Origin: Porticoccaceae bacterium
GTDB taxonomy: Bacteria; Pseudomonadota; Gammaproteobacteria; Pseudomonadales; Porticoccaceae
Assembly (NCBI GenBank): GCA_902557735.1
Contig: CACEBC010000015.1
Coordinates: 1 to 47,580, forward strand
DNA length: 47,580 bases
Direction: 5' to 3'
Below are positions 27,300 to 36,569 of this stretch, piece by piece. Below the pieces are notes generated by a model. The model was not told the origin of the DNA and did no database searches. It saw nothing but the letters and a program-made list of their open reading frames with translations. The translations under genes were made by a program, and so were the position numbers. Positions within the stretch are counted from its first letter, which is position 1. Each line of letters begins with the position of its first letter.

Positions 27300-28550
27300 A
27301 TGGATCTTCTTGACATACTTTTTACTGTTGGACTATTCGCAGTTTTTCTGTCGTTCTTGCCATTCACCTTGGTGTTTCTCTTCTTACATTTGGGCTCTTC
27401 AAGGCAAGTTCTCGAAAATTCCGACGAATCATTCAATAGTCCCTCTGAAGACTCTGATACTATCATTCACTTTGTAACCGGTGGTTTTAGCGGTGCAACA
27501 AAGGTTGCGCTTGAGATCGTGAGAGGGTCAAACCAGAATCAGAATTTTAAATCGATCTTGGTGCTCAGAAGGAAAAAATCGACAGATCCCATGCGTGTTC
27601 AACAAGTAATAGACGGCGGTATTGAGGTTTGTTTGGTGCCGGGTTGGGCGCATCTTGCAACAATTTTGGAGTTTACACGCCTTTTAAAAAAATGGAATCC
27701 TAGGGTGCTGGTTTGTCATGGTTTTAGTGAACACCTATGGGGGCGCTATGCGGGTATATTAGCCAAGGTACCTCACATCATTCATGTTGAACACAACTCG
27801 CGTGAGCGTTATAGTCCTTGGCGTCTCCGACAAGCACGCTGGTTATCTCGATATACCGGCCAGATTGTGGGAGTCTCGGAGGGGGTGCGGCAAAATCTGC
27901 TTCGTCTAGATTTTCCTCATGATAAAACTATTGCAATCAACAATGGTATTAATCTGGAACCATATCAGTCTCTCAAGCATACCAACTTTAGGGATCGATC
28001 TCCGAATATTGTGATGGCGGCTCGATTTGCCAAGCAAAAAGACCATCTTACCCTCATTCGAGCAGTCGGAGTGTTGGTTAAACGAGGTTTTTCGCCAGAT
28101 GTATATCTCGCTGGTACCGGGAATAACCGACACTCGGCCAGAGCTCAATCGCTCGTCAAGGATTTGGAGGTCCAAGATTACGTGCACTTTTTGGGATTTT
28201 GCGACTACATTCCGGACCTACTTTTGAGCAATCGGATATGTGTGCTCAGCACCCATTATGAAGGTATGCCTCTATCGCTTAGCGAGGGCATGGCGGCGGG
28301 ATGTGCAGTAATAGGATCATCAGTTGTTGGCGTTAAAGAAATGATCAACCACAAACACGATGGTTTACTCGTGGAGCCACTTTCAACCGAAGCATTGGCA
28401 GATGGCCTAGAAACGTTGCTTACGGACCTTGATCTTGCGGAACGACTCGCGTCGACAGCTCGTCAAAGAGCCATGAATGAGCTCAGTACCGAAGTAATGG
28501 TAGATAGGTATGAGCAGATGATCGTTTCGTTACTGCAAAGAAAAATCTGA
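27300..28550 (+). CDS. Membrane-anchored GT4-family glycosyltransferase
   Basis: The 416-residue product has an N-terminal hydrophobic segment (residues ~5-32) followed by a GT-B glycosyltransferase of family 4. Visible parts are VTGGFSGATKVALE near the acceptor-binding N-lobe, PHIIHVEHNSRERY, and GVSEGVRQNLLR. The nucleotide-sugar lobe follows with IVMAARFAKQKDHLTLIRAV and the E-x7-E motif in EGMPLSLSEGMAAG. Such enzymes build cell-surface polysaccharides. It converges with galE, the two coding ends overlapping by 21 bases. GalE could supply its UDP-sugar, but donor and acceptor are unknown. Confidence 0.9.
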   Translation: MDLLDILFTVGLFAVFLSFLPFTLVFLFLHLGSSRQVLENSDESFNSPSEDSDTIIHFVTGGFSGATKVALEIVRGSNQNQNFKSILVLRRKKSTDPMRVQQVIDGGIEVCLVPGWAHLATILEFTRLLKKWNPRVLVCHGFSEHLWGRYAGILAKVPHIIHVEHNSRERYSPWRLRQARWLSRYTGQIVGVSEGVRQNLLRLDFPHDKTIAINNGINLEPYQSLKHTNFRDRSPNIVMAARFAKQKDHLTLIRAVGVLVKRGFSPDVYLAGTGNNRHSARAQSLVKDLEVQDYVHFLGFCDYIPDLLLSNRICVLSTHYEGMPLSLSEGMAAGCAVIGSSVVGVKEMINHKHDGLLVEPLSTEALADGLETLLTDLDLAERLASTARQRAMNELSTEVMVDRYEQMIVSLLQRKI

Positions 28551-29519
28551 TTCATTCAGATGCCAGAAGTACGCACTCATTATTATACTCTCGAGAGAGG
28601 TATACTTGGGACTCCAGCCCAGTTGGGCTACTGCCTTTCGGCTATCGGCTATTAAAACAGGCGGATCACCCTCCCGTCGATCAGAAAACTGGTATTCGAC
28701 CCTTTTGCCCAAGACGTGCTCACAAGCTGTGATAACTTCTAAAACTGAAAAGCCATTACCATTCCCCAAATTAAATGCGGAGAATCCCTGGTTGACTTGC
28801 ATAAATTCAAGCGCCTTTAAATGCGCTTGAGCGAGATCTTCAACATGGACATAGTCCCTAATACAGGTACCATCAGGTGTGTCGTAGTCGTGTCCATAAA
28901 CTTTCAGTTTTTCACTGGTGTAGTTGCCCGAGTTCAATATTTTAGGAATCAAGTGTGTCTCGGGCTCATGAGATTCGCCCAATTTTCCCGAATGGTGAGC
29001 CCCTGCTGCATTGAAGTATCTCAAACAGGTTGCATTCATTCCATGCGTATCACAAATATGCTGAAGGAAATTTTCTACCGTGAGCTTGGTTCGCCCATAT
29101 GGGTTAATAGGGTCTCTTGGGTGATCTTCATTTATTTTGGCAGCGATCGGGTTGCCAAAAATGGCGGCAGAGGATGAAAATACCACATTATGGTTGTCAT
29201 TTAGCATAAGCTCATTGATTAAGTTAAGGCTACCAACGACATTACTGCGGTAATAAGCGTTAGATCTTTTTATCGATTCATCAACAAGCGATTTCCCAGC
29301 GAAGTGAATCACGCAATCGAATTTTCGACCTTTGAGAGCCCGTGACAATGCTGCCTGATCGAGAAGGCTGAGCCGCAAGATCTCGCAATCTTTCACAGCC
29401 CATTCATGCCCCGTCGAAAAATCGTCCAACACCACGGCTTCATGACCGGTCTCCTGCAAATACCTGACCATATGCGAACCAATGTAACCAGCGCCACCGG
29501 GAACAAGAAAAATCATCAA
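28530..29519 (-). CDS. galE: UDP-glucose 4-epimerase GalE
   Basis: GalE interconverts UDP-glucose and UDP-galactose. The 329-residue SDR protein has the NAD motif GGAGYIGSHMVRYL, the catalytic Ser in VFSSSAAIFG, and the catalytic Tyr/Lys pair in NPYGRTKLTVE. The RYFNAAGAH and PDGTCIRDYVHVEDLAQAH blocks are typical of GalE. Length is close to the family's usual 338. Its 3' end overlaps the convergent glycosyltransferase gene by 21 bases. Other UDP-hexose epimerases share these motifs, so the exact substrate could differ. Confidence 0.94.
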   Translation of the reverse strand: MMIFLVPGGAGYIGSHMVRYLQETGHEAVVLDDFSTGHEWAVKDCEILRLSLLDQAALSRALKGRKFDCVIHFAGKSLVDESIKRSNAYYRSNVVGSLNLINELMLNDNHNVVFSSSAAIFGNPIAAKINEDHPRDPINPYGRTKLTVENFLQHICDTHGMNATCLRYFNAAGAHHSGKLGESHEPETHLIPKILNSGNYTSEKLKVYGHDYDTPDGTCIRDYVHVEDLAQAHLKALEFMQVNQGFSAFNLGNGNGFSVLEVITACEHVLGKRVEYQFSDRREGDPPVLIADSRKAVAQLGWSPKYTSLESIIMSAYFWHLNESDFSLQ

Positions 29520-29553
29520 ACAACCCTACTGTTGATATTTAATAAAAAGGAGA

Positions 29554-30105
29554 CTAAGCCTGCCATTTAATAGAACATCCCAAAGATGCAATCTGATCAA
29601 CAGGCCCTTCACCAGTTTCGGCTACAGTGCACATTGCATTGAGTAGTTCAGGGTCTCGGTCGCCTGATCTATTGATTCCTAAATTATCAAGTCTGCCCCG
29701 GTATTGCAGTTCACATGAGGCGTTAAAACCAAAAAAATCCGGAGTGCAGACCGCCCCATAAGTTCTTGCTGTCTCTTGCGACTCGTCTATGAGGTAGGGG
29801 AAATCGAAGGAATATTTGTCCGAAAACTCTTGCATCTTTGTCGGGTGGTCATCTGGGTAAGCTTTGTAATCGTTGGGCATAATTGCGGCAATACCTATCC
29901 CCATTTCCTTCAGTTTCACTGCATCCTTAGAAAAGTGTTCAGCAATGGCTTTGACGTAGGGACAGTGATTGCAAATAAAGGCAACTAGAAGCCCGTTTCT
30001 GCCGCGCAGTGATTGCAGGGAATATTTTACCCCACCGGGATCTGGTAAATTAAAGTGTCTAGCCTGCCAGCCAAAGTTACAGATGGGGGTATCGGTTAGT
30101 GCCAT
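29554..30105 (-). CDS. Thioredoxin-fold (AhpC/TSA-type) protein with a CNHC motif
   Basis: This 183-residue thioredoxin-fold protein has an active-site CxxC written CNHC in VAFICNHCPYVKAI, and the cis-proline loop GAVCTPDFFGF. There is no signal peptide, so it probably acts in the cytoplasm as a reductase or peroxiredoxin-like protein. Proteins of this family (about 180-200 residues, common in marine Gammaproteobacteria) are mostly uncharacterised. It lies 34 bases upstream of galE on the same strand and may be cotranscribed with it. Confidence 0.88.
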   Translation of the reverse strand: MALTDTPICNFGWQARHFNLPDPGGVKYSLQSLRGRNGLLVAFICNHCPYVKAIAEHFSKDAVKLKEMGIGIAAIMPNDYKAYPDDHPTKMQEFSDKYSFDFPYLIDESQETARTYGAVCTPDFFGFNASCELQYRGRLDNLGINRSGDRDPELLNAMCTVAETGEGPVDQIASLGCSIKWQA

Positions 30106-30192
30106 GATGGCAATTATATCGATTTAAGAGATTGATTTTAAGTTGTCTCGATATACTCTTTTTAAAAACTTCGATTATTCTACTACTAAAAC

Positions 30193-30981
30193 TTATCGGT
30201 ACCCTAAAATTGGACGCAATCCAGGAGCGGCGTAGTCCACCATTTGTCTCTGCTTGTCTGGCAGCGTTTCGGGCACAGGCTCCCTCAATCCGGCCAGATT
30301 CTCTCTTGCGGTGCCGCTTTGCTTCCTATCGGCACCAATTCGAACCCGCTCCACCCAGTCTTTCGGCAGCGGGCCGAGACCTGCGTTGTTGAAAAGGGAT
30401 TCAAAAAATTTTCGGCTACGATCAGACTCAACGTCTTTTACGTTGGCCAGTAAGTCCTCATACTTCACAAATATTGCCTTCGTACCCATCCATGCCACAG
30501 CATTGTGGGTATAAATTTCCTGTAGCGTAGGCGACTTGCCGTGTATTCCCAAAATCATCATATTGAGCACTTCATTTATTGAGACATTGCCTCCTTTTAG
30601 GTGTTCAAGTGAGCCCTGAAATGTATCGGATAAGAAAAATCTAGCTCGAGCAAGAACCCAGTCATAGGGATCGCGAACTAACAAGATATGCTTTACAGCT
30701 CGTAGAGCGATTGCTGACTCATCAGAGAACAATAAGTGACCCCAGCTGACTTTCGGTTTAGTGGGGTCGAATGCGTGAATATGCTGTCGCAAAATTGGTA
30801 TTTGGATAAACGCATCTTGGTATTGCTGATCCACGGGGACAAACATTCTGATGATGTTTCGCATCAGGTGTGTTCCAGATTTTGGTACCGAGTTCAAGAA
30901 TAGCGGGAGTTTTAATGACTCTTGCGCGAAGTTTGCATTTAGTTCATTAAGGTTGTCAGGCTTGGCCGATATCTTTGGCAT
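30193..30981 (-). CDS. Sulfotransferase-family protein
   Basis: The 262-residue product has the PAPS 5'-phosphosulfate loop SVPKSGTHLMRNIIRMF and the 3'-phosphate site HILLVRDPYDWVLARARFF, the two defining motifs of sulfotransferases. No signal peptide or membrane segment is seen, so it acts in the cytoplasm or on the membrane's inner face. Possible acceptors are glycolipids or surface polysaccharide precursors, given the nearby GT4 and galE genes, but this is inference. The typical catalytic His may be the one in WGHLLFSDE. It is separated from the TonB receptor gene upstream by a strong terminator. Confidence 0.85.
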   Translation of the reverse strand: MPKISAKPDNLNELNANFAQESLKLPLFLNSVPKSGTHLMRNIIRMFVPVDQQYQDAFIQIPILRQHIHAFDPTKPKVSWGHLLFSDESAIALRAVKHILLVRDPYDWVLARARFFLSDTFQGSLEHLKGGNVSINEVLNMMILGIHGKSPTLQEIYTHNAVAWMGTKAIFVKYEDLLANVKDVESDRSRKFFESLFNNAGLGPLPKDWVERVRIGADRKQSGTARENLAGLREPVPETLPDKQRQMVDYAAPGLRPILGYR

Positions 30982-31059
30982 AGGTCTCTGTCTAAATTAG
31001 TGTGCTCCGACGCTGGATAGTATGATGCAATAGAAAGGGTTTTGCATCTTTGCATTAAA

Positions 31060-31095
31060 CAAAGCCCTGCCAAGCGGGAGCTTGGCAGGGCTTTG
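31060..31095 (-). terminator. Strong intrinsic terminator after the TonB-dependent receptor gene
   Basis: A perfect 15-bp inverted repeat (arm CAAAGCCCTGCCAAG, six-base loop) begins 21 bases past the receptor stop codon. On the minus strand it is followed by TTTAAT, a short U-rich tract. It would stop receptor transcripts before the sulfotransferase gene. Confidence 0.85.
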
Positions 31096-31116
31096 AGCAT
31101 GATTCAAGGGCGATGA

Positions 31117-34100
31117 CTACATGCGCTTGCTAACGTTCAAGAAGAACGCTCGCCCTGGCCAGTTATATTGCGAGTAAAAAGCAGAGTTGCCTTGAGTGCT
31201 TAACTCTCCAAGACCCAGAGTGGTCACACGCGGGGGGGCTTCATCAGTCGCATTAGTTACACCAAAACGAACAGTGGTTTCATAATCTTGGAAATCATAA
31301 GATGCAGAGAGCGTATGATATAAAACTCTGCCACTGCCCAACACAACTTTCACTGTTTCGCCTCTGTAAGTTGCGGTGTCTCCGCGATAAGAGTCGTAAT
31401 TATCTGCATCTCCGATGATATTGATGCTCCAGTTATACTCCCAATCGCCGCGTAATAGGCGGGTCGAGACCTGCCCGGTCCACTTTGGATCCCCCATTTC
31501 ACCATTGGTGTTAATCTCTATAGAGTCTGTATAGAGTCTGTAAGAGTCTTCAATCTGAAACGTGTGCTGAGTATCAAAAATGAGCTCTCCCAAAGGAATC
31601 TCACTTCGGTATTGGACTCTCAGGTCCCAACCTCTATTTGCTTGCCCTGCGATATTGATATATGTAGCATAAATATCGGCAATGCTTCCGGTGGTCGGGT
31701 CCCTATTGAACTGATCGCAAAGTGGTTCAGTTGCGAATGCATCGGAGAGATAGCAGCCTGCTACGACCTGTGATGCGCTTAAAGTGCCAACCTGATCATC
31801 TACACTAATCTCAAAATAATCTGCTGATACTCTCAAGTCCGCCCACTCTGGAGACCAAACAAGCCCAATGGTATCAGTGGAGGAGGTTTCTGCTTTTAAA
31901 AATCCTAGCCCTCCACCTGTATGAACGGTGGCTGAGATGGTTCCAGCCAGATCCGGCGCCACCCCGTCAGCCGCGCAATTGTCGGCAAGCTCTTGCGAGA
32001 TGAGTCCTGCCTCTAAATTATCTGCCCATGTGAGGCAAGGATCTACCCCTCTTTGACCAATAAAAGAAGTTTGATCAGCGAGGTATAATTCAAACAATGC
32101 GGGTGTTCGAAAGGATGTCCCCTTGCCAGCCCTCAACCTGAGAGTGTCTGTGATTTCCCAATTTAGGCCAATTTTATGAGTGTTGTCAGATCCGTACGAG
32201 TCAACGTCAGTATATCGCGCAGACATGTTAAGACCTAAGCTTTTGACCAATGGTTTGTCTTCCATCACAGGAATATCTATCTCAGCAAAAAACGCTTTCG
32301 TAGTATCTTTTCCTTGAGTTATCCCGCTACCGGAAGTTCCCCATGCATCTCCAGAGAGAGTGATCTCACCGGGAGTGTCAAGAATTTCATCTGTGCGATA
32401 ATGCATTCCGAAGGCTACTGATACCTCCCCGGCCGAGAGCTCCATGATCGGCCCCGATACGAATGCCTCAAAGGATTTTTGTGTGTATTCGGTCTCTCCA
32501 GTCTCCCACCCAAATAGGTACGCTTTTTCCTCATCAGTGAAATCGCCGTTTAGGAATCTTGGATCATACCAAGGAAGGTCCAGGCAAGGTACACCCCTGA
32601 TGGTGGTGGTGCCCGCGCAGGTTCCATCACCATTGGCAGAACCCCAGTCATTTCCTCGCGAACTGCTCTGGAAAATTCTTTGGCTCGAGTACTCGCCTTC
32701 CGATTTAGAGTATTGAATGGATGCATCATACATCCAATTTTCAGACATATCACCGGTCAACCCAGCAACGAACCGAGTATAGTCGATCGTGACTGAGGAG
32801 TCATTTTGATCAGTTATCGGGGTGGAACTTAGCCACTGAGCTCCTGTCCAACCCTCAGCCATTACGTTATCTGGTCCTCCAAAGGGATTTGTAGAGTTAT
32901 AGGTATAGGACCAAAATTGCCTATAGCTGTTGACATAGTTCTCTCTCTGGTTGATCAGCACCTCGGAATAGAGTTGATGATCATCGGAAATGTTATAGGA
33001 GCCTTCAGCTAAAAAAGTCTTAATCTCTGTTTTGGGGATAAGTGATTCTTGATCTTGAAACGGATGGTCAAAATTAGTGACCCCGTCGGAGTCTCGGTCG
33101 AATGCAACCGCATACCAACCTGGAGGGGCACCAATTCCATCAAGCGAATCTATTGATGGTACGTAATTTCCCAAGTCACCATCATAGTCGTACTGTGCTT
33201 TTGCCCCACTGGGGACTCCACCAGAGTAATCATAAATCCAAACGTGCCCCCAGATGAGGTCTCTACATGCCGGATTTCCTGTCCTCGGGTCTATGACGTC
33301 GCGCCTCTCTCCAGTATCAGGACTGAAAATGTATTGTTCACCGCAATTGAAATAATCTCTATCTCCTTTTGCAAGCTCTTCTCTCTTGTAATAATCGCCT
33401 GTCAACCGGAAACGCCACTTATCACTGGATCGAGCAAAAGTAAAGTCAGCGTTGACGGTCTCTCCACCTGATTCGCTGGGTGCTGATGTGAATGCGTTAA
33501 AAGAGGACGCATCGCTTTTATCAGTAATTATGTTGACCACACCGGCTACCGCGTCAGAGCCATAAACTGATGACGCGCCGTCTTTCAGGATCTCAACGTC
33601 CTCAACTGCGGATAGCGGAATAGTGTTCAGGTCGAAAGATGAAACCTGACCTCTAATTCCAGCGGGTCCCGCTCGACGGCCATTAAGTAATACTAATGTT
33701 CGGTTTGCCCCGAGACCTCTCAATGATATCGTTTGTGCACCAGTGCCACCAGCTTGCACAAATGCGGTGGAGGACGCTGCGGTTACCTGAGATGATCCAG
33801 ATGCAACTGTAGCTGTATGTAAAAGCCCAGCAAGATCTTCAACCCCTTGAAGTTCTGCAATGTCAACCGAAAGAACGTCTATAGGAGACGTGCTTGAGAA
33901 AGTATCTCGTCTTATGCGTGAGCCTGTTACCACGACCTCTTCCAAGCTATATGTCTTCGTCGAGGCATCGGAATCGTCACTTTCAAGACTCTCAATTCTA
34001 ACCACCTCGGTCGAATTTAGCTGAATGTCATCTGAATCAACACTGTCGGGTGAGTCATCAGCTCCAGCGAGTCCAGGCAGACTCATGCCAAATAAAACTG

Positions 34101-34137
34101 AACCTATGGCAAATGCAAGTGGTTTCTTCTTCATCAT
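31117..34137 (-). CDS. TonB-dependent outer-membrane receptor
   Basis: The 1006-residue product starts with a signal peptide (MMKKKPLAFAIGSVLFGM, cleavage near GLAGA) and an acidic linker. A TonB box-like EEVVVTGSR follows at residues 66-74. The plug domain (ISLRGLGANRTLVLLNGRR, LKDGASSVYGSDAVAGVVNI) and a 22-strand-type barrel follow, ending FFLNVSKRM. The ATG at 34137 has GAGG seven bases upstream. This is the large oar-like/Caulobacter type of receptor that usually imports peptides, carbohydrates or aromatic compounds rather than siderophores. Its minus-strand neighbours are an S9 peptidase and a halogenase, which may process the same substrate. It has its own promoter about 160 bases upstream. 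Confidence 0.95.
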   Translation of the reverse strand: MMKKKPLAFAIGSVLFGMSLPGLAGADDSPDSVDSDDIQLNSTEVVRIESLESDDSDASTKTYSLEEVVVTGSRIRRDTFSSTSPIDVLSVDIAELQGVEDLAGLLHTATVASGSSQVTAASSTAFVQAGGTGAQTISLRGLGANRTLVLLNGRRAGPAGIRGQVSSFDLNTIPLSAVEDVEILKDGASSVYGSDAVAGVVNIITDKSDASSFNAFTSAPSESGGETVNADFTFARSSDKWRFRLTGDYYKREELAKGDRDYFNCGEQYIFSPDTGERRDVIDPRTGNPACRDLIWGHVWIYDYSGGVPSGAKAQYDYDGDLGNYVPSIDSLDGIGAPPGWYAVAFDRDSDGVTNFDHPFQDQESLIPKTEIKTFLAEGSYNISDDHQLYSEVLINQRENYVNSYRQFWSYTYNSTNPFGGPDNVMAEGWTGAQWLSSTPITDQNDSSVTIDYTRFVAGLTGDMSENWMYDASIQYSKSEGEYSSQRIFQSSSRGNDWGSANGDGTCAGTTTIRGVPCLDLPWYDPRFLNGDFTDEEKAYLFGWETGETEYTQKSFEAFVSGPIMELSAGEVSVAFGMHYRTDEILDTPGEITLSGDAWGTSGSGITQGKDTTKAFFAEIDIPVMEDKPLVKSLGLNMSARYTDVDSYGSDNTHKIGLNWEITDTLRLRAGKGTSFRTPALFELYLADQTSFIGQRGVDPCLTWADNLEAGLISQELADNCAADGVAPDLAGTISATVHTGGGLGFLKAETSSTDTIGLVWSPEWADLRVSADYFEISVDDQVGTLSASQVVAGCYLSDAFATEPLCDQFNRDPTTGSIADIYATYINIAGQANRGWDLRVQYRSEIPLGELIFDTQHTFQIEDSYRLYTDSIEINTNGEMGDPKWTGQVSTRLLRGDWEYNWSINIIGDADNYDSYRGDTATYRGETVKVVLGSGRVLYHTLSASYDFQDYETTVRFGVTNATDEAPPRVTTLGLGELSTQGNSAFYSQYNWPGRAFFLNVSKRM

Positions 34138-34488
34138 CAAAGCGCCTCTATGTTTAACATATCTTACAAAACGTTATCACGGAACGGATCCGTTTGTGTA
34201 TTGCGGGGTAGGACGTGGATAGAAATATATGAAATCTCACCAACCGCAGAGCAACTCGATTCTACCATGGCGAGGATCCCAAATGTTTCAACCTGTCATT
34301 GTAGTGTAATATTTTGCATTTTCAATAAAAATTTTACTTACACGAATCAAATTTTGTTTCAACTTAAACCGAGATCTAGTAAGGAGTATTGTCGGTGACG
34401 TGAGGACAAATCCGCTAAAAAATTCGGCAGTTATCATACCCTCAGCAATCAATCTGCATTAGGTATTCCCAGAAAGTTCAGTGACTAA
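34138..34488 (-). other. Intergenic region between peptidase and TonB receptor genes
   Basis: These ~350 bases contain the sigma-70-like promoter of the receptor gene (34298-34325) and a leader of about 150 bases. No small ORF with a ribosome-binding site and no clear riboswitch fold was recognised. The part adjoining the peptidase stop (34400-34488) shows no convincing terminator. Confidence 0.5.
34298..34325 (-). promoter_or_regulatory. Sigma-70-type promoter for the TonB receptor
   Basis: On the minus strand TTGAAA (5/6 match to -35) is followed after 16 bases by TACAAT (5/6 match to -10). Transcription would start near 34291, giving a leader of about 150 bases before the receptor ATG. 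The long leader leaves room for post-transcriptional control. Confidence 0.5.
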
Positions 34489-36480
34489 CTATATTCCTGA
34501 TCTTGCTCCGATATTTTTCTCGAAAAAGCTAAGCAGTCGCTCAAGAGACTCTTCGCGGTTGTCCACACTAGCAAACCCATGTCCTTCCTTTTGCTTAATT
34601 AATGTTTCGTAGGGTTTTTCCAACCGATCCAACTCATTAATAAGGAGTTCTGCATGTGCCAAAGGCACGCGCTGGTCCTCAGTACCATGAAGAATCATAA
34701 CGTCTGCCTTGAGTCTATCGATGTAGGTAATCGGAGAGTCTTTTTTGCACTCTGAATCATCGGCACAAATCGCTCTCCTAACGTATTTTATCCCTTCCTC
34801 TCTCCGCTGAATGTCACCCTTCTTGGTCATCAGTCTTAAATCCGTTACTCCCACGTAAACAGCCGTACATGCATACAAATCAGGTTCTTTAACTGCACCC
34901 ATAAGAGCTGCGTATCCTCCATAAGATGCCCCGTAGATGCACACCTGTCCCGGGGCAGTGATGCCAGAGTTAATTGCCCAAATGGTGGCATCTGTAAGGT
35001 CGTCCTGCATTTCGTCTCCCCACTGACGAAACGCCGATACTATAAAATCCTTGCCATACCCACCAGATCCTCTAAAGTTGACTTGAAGTACAGCATAACC
35101 TCGACTGGCGAGTGCTTGTACTTCTGCGTTAAAACCCCACCTATCTCTGGGGCCATAGGGGCCACCATGAGGATGAACTATGAGAGGAAACGGTCCATCA
35201 GAATCGTCCGGTTTGGTAAGATAAGCATAAACCGCCTTGCCATCCCTCATAGACAATTTGTAGGGCTCCATCGGGCGCATTTGAGATGGATCTATGTAGG
35301 CGTGAGCTTGCTCGATTTTGCTGAGGGACGAGTTGGTAATATCATAAAGCAAATACATTCCGGGATGCGTATCACTACTAACCTTTACGACTGCTAAATC
35401 AGCTTCGAGATCATCGGCAGTAGTTTCAGAAATATTTCTGACAATATGCTCTGGGAATTGTTGCTGCAGTGCCATAAACCATTTGTTCGAGGGACTCTTT
35501 GAACTGAGAGGAACATATTGCGGGTAGTCTGGCATTATCCAAACTCCAGCTACTATGCCGGTCTCCGTTTTTGGATCTACATCCATCTCAGTGGAGTCAA
35601 TGTCCACTACAGGATGCCGATAGATAAGTTTCTTCTCCCTCGAAGAAATATCATAGAGATAAAGAGCTTTGGTATCAGTATCGTTGTTATCCAAAACCCA
35701 AAGCTTCTCGTTATCGTTTGTAAATGCCTCTGGAACGAAAGTGCCGGCATACTCTTCAGACCGACTTATCAGTTCCCAATCACTCCCGACACGTTCGAAT
35801 ACCTTCCACGCCTCGTCATCGTCAATGTCATACCCGTATGAGAAGCGAAGCTCCCCGTTTCCGTCGACCATTAAGCTGGCATTCCTTATTGGAGAAGAAC
35901 CAACATGCCTCTCCCTTCCAGAATAGATATTGACTTTCACCAGCCTTGTAAATTGACCATCCTTTCCACCACCGGTTCTAACTTCCATCAGGACATGTTT
36001 GTCGTCTTTGGGCAGTCGATGAATGACTTGCGCACTGGTGCGTGAGGAAAAGCGCGAGAAGTGGCTTCCAGAATTTTTGCCTGATCCATAAATCCACTCT
36101 TTTTGCGTACCATCAGCGTTGACTGCTACTATGTTGCCTGTCCCAAAAGGAGCCTCAAAAAAGCCATACTTGACTGCCTCCCAGGCAATTAGCCGATCGT
36201 TGTTCGCCCACATAAATTGGCCCACAAACGCTCGGCCGGTCATATTGATTTCATGGATGTACTCGCGAGTTTCAGTGTCTATGATTACCAGCTTTGTATC
36301 TCCCCACCCCTCTCCGTCGAGAGCCAATCCAGCTAGATATTGCCCAGAAGGGCTTATTTTAATATCAGTCCACAGCGAGTTCTCGGCAAAATGTCTCAGC
36401 GGAACCTCTGAGGCCGCATTAACTGCGGCTATGGAAAAAAACGAAAAAAGAATATATCTAAAAACTTGCTTGTAAATCAA
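34489..36480 (-). CDS. Secreted S9 prolyl-oligopeptidase-family peptidase
   Basis: This serine peptidase has an N-terminal beta-propeller domain and a C-terminal alpha/beta-hydrolase domain. The nucleophile Ser519 is in YGASYGGYAA, the acid in ILHGTEDQRVPLAHAE, and the His in KEGHGFAS. The start is placed at TTG 36480, because AAAGGGAG lies seven bases upstream and it gives a clean signal peptide (MIYKQVFRYILFSFFSIAAV, cleavage near VNA). An ATG at 36561 would add a long unlikely extension that overlaps nothing useful. The mature protein is probably periplasmic and cleaves peptides. It lies about 90 bases after the halogenase on the same strand and is probably in the same transcript. Confidence 0.92.
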   Translation of the reverse strand: MIYKQVFRYILFSFFSIAAVNAASEVPLRHFAENSLWTDIKISPSGQYLAGLALDGEGWGDTKLVIIDTETREYIHEINMTGRAFVGQFMWANNDRLIAWEAVKYGFFEAPFGTGNIVAVNADGTQKEWIYGSGKNSGSHFSRFSSRTSAQVIHRLPKDDKHVLMEVRTGGGKDGQFTRLVKVNIYSGRERHVGSSPIRNASLMVDGNGELRFSYGYDIDDDEAWKVFERVGSDWELISRSEEYAGTFVPEAFTNDNEKLWVLDNNDTDTKALYLYDISSREKKLIYRHPVVDIDSTEMDVDPKTETGIVAGVWIMPDYPQYVPLSSKSPSNKWFMALQQQFPEHIVRNISETTADDLEADLAVVKVSSDTHPGMYLLYDITNSSLSKIEQAHAYIDPSQMRPMEPYKLSMRDGKAVYAYLTKPDDSDGPFPLIVHPHGGPYGPRDRWGFNAEVQALASRGYAVLQVNFRGSGGYGKDFIVSAFRQWGDEMQDDLTDATIWAINSGITAPGQVCIYGASYGGYAALMGAVKEPDLYACTAVYVGVTDLRLMTKKGDIQRREEGIKYVRRAICADDSECKKDSPITYIDRLKADVMILHGTEDQRVPLAHAELLINELDRLEKPYETLIKQKEGHGFASVDNREESLERLLSFFEKNIGARSGI

Positions 36481-36569
36481 AAACTGACTCCCTTTAACCA
36501 GCGTTTGCGAATTTATAAATTGCCCAATGTATTTTATCAATTTTGAGTGTTTGTACAACATCCGACTAA

